Source: an uncultured Acidobacteriaceae bacterium
GTDB lineage: Bacteria > Acidobacteriota > Terriglobia > Terriglobales > Acidobacteriaceae
Direction: 5' to 3'
Length of the DNA: 64,000 nt
Assembly: GCA_903842065.1 (NCBI GenBank)
Contig: CAIMKZ010000106.1
Location: 310,001 to 374,000, forward strand
Part shown: positions 63,393-64,000 of the stretch, one piece after another
Layout: each line of letters starts with the position of its first letter
Numbering within the stretch: the stretch's first letter is position 1
Notes under the pieces: generated by a model
What the model was told of the DNA's origin: nothing
Database searches by the model: none
What the model saw: the letters and a program-made list of their open reading frames with translations, nothing else
Program-made: the position numbers and the translations under genes

Positions 63393-64000
63393 GTGAAAAT
63401 CCATAATCGGCTCGTCGCTTCGACTCGCGTTGGAAAACTGTGTTTATGGTCGGGAGGTGCCGTGCTTGCAATCGGCACCTTTGTGAGGATTACCAGGGAG
63501 CTGATCGAAGGCGAGGTCGGCGCCATAGACCGCGGGATACTGCTCCGAGTGGCCAGGATCCGCACCCCATCGCTTACAAGCGCAGCTATTGATATAACCG
63601 CCCTCGGGTCGAGCACGCTGGTCATTTTGCTCTCGGCGATTGCTGTTCTGGTGTTACTTGCGATGCGAGATCGGAGGGGCGCTCTCCAATTGCTCCTGGC
63701 CGCCGCTGGAGCTGGAATTCTGACATTCATCACAAAGAACATGATCGAACGGATTCGTCCGGAAGATGTGAATCAACTGATCGTAGTCTCCGGCTTCTCA
63801 TACCCGAGCGGACATTCTGTCTCGGCCTCGGCGCTCTATTTGACGATTGCGATTGTCGCATGCCGGTATGTGCGGCAAGCTAGCGCAAGGACCATGATTG
63901 TCCTGGCCGCTTTCGTAGTATCTATCCTGGTTGCTGCGTCACGCGTTTACCTTGGCGTTCACTATGCAACCGACGTCTTGAGCGGACTCTTGCTTGGGGT
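63393..64000 (+). CDS. PAP2-family phosphatase, partial at window edge
   Basis: A membrane phosphatase of the PAP2 (type 2 phosphatidic acid phosphatase) superfamily, truncated by the right edge after about 202 codons. The three family motifs are seen: KNMIERIRP (KX6RP), YPSGHS and SRVYLGVHYATD (SRX5HX3D). Hydrophobic helices precede and follow them. Such enzymes act on lipid phosphates or undecaprenyl pyrophosphate at the outer face of the inner membrane. The start is assigned to GTG at 63393 with AGGTG upstream; no in-frame ATG was seen nearby. Confidence 0.85.
   Translation, partial: MKIHNRLVASTRVGKLCLWSGGAVLAIGTFVRITRELIEGEVGAIDRGILLRVARIRTPSLTSAAIDITALGSSTLVILLSAIAVLVLLAMRDRRGALQLLLAAAGAGILTFITKNMIERIRPEDVNQLIVVSGFSYPSGHSVSASALYLTIAIVACRYVRQASARTMIVLAAFVVSILVAASRVYLGVHYATDVLSGLLLG

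Overview
The window looks like a chromosomal segment of an acidobacterium (Terriglobia-like). GC content is high and intergenic gaps are short. Supporting genes are MqnD (futalosine route to menaquinone), a tandem pair of DUF507 genes, a BamD with a long low-complexity tail, FtsB, an OprB-type porin, several Tat or Sec exported hydrolases, and many small hairpin repeats. The taxonomic placement is inference from gene content; no rRNA is present. Coordinates were counted by hand from the numbered lines.

Layout. 1-13 kb is housekeeping: a HEAT-repeat protein, rpe, bamD, a VapBC toxin-antitoxin pair, valS, nadC, secA, an O-antigen-ligase-like membrane protein and a small exported protein. 13-19 kb is a mobile and repeat-rich zone: an IS110-family transposase, two strong inverted repeats, and a REP-associated tyrosine transposase (RAYT) bracketed by REP-like hairpins. 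A third hairpin copy lies upstream of an EF-G-like GTPase gene. 19-31.7 kb holds murJ, a porin, ftsB, a phosphohexomutase, two exported esterases, a hemolysin III protein, an M1 peptidase, cutA and mqnD. 31.8-43.7 kb holds two c-di-GMP-type proteins with degenerate GGDEF motifs, an ArsR-SulP pair with a palindromic operator, a GH13 glucosidase, a zinc-ribbon protein, a DUF4337 protein and pepA. 43.9-54.4 kb is accessory metabolism: two MFS transporters, a PIN-domain toxin-antitoxin pair, a Tat-exported flavoprotein with a ferredoxin, a zinc alcohol dehydrogenase and an orphan carbamoyltransferase. 54.5-58.4 kb holds recJ, the DUF507 pair and a BrnTA toxin-antitoxin pair.

The most interesting region is 58.5-63.1 kb, a compact integrative element of about 4.6 kb inserted in tRNA-Glu(CTC). 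It is bounded by 16-bp direct repeats and carries a tyrosine integrase with candidate arm-type sites at both ends. It also carries an AlpA-like regulator, a tiny CxxC protein, a winged-helix-like protein, a previously unremarked array of six palindromic boxes mostly at 22-bp spacing, another HTH-like protein, two overlapping small membrane-protein genes and a 32-residue membrane microprotein. The probable original tRNA terminator now lies beyond the distal att site. A PAP2 phosphatase gene runs off the right edge.

The three toxin-antitoxin modules each have a perfect inverted repeat in front of the first gene, which fits autoregulation.
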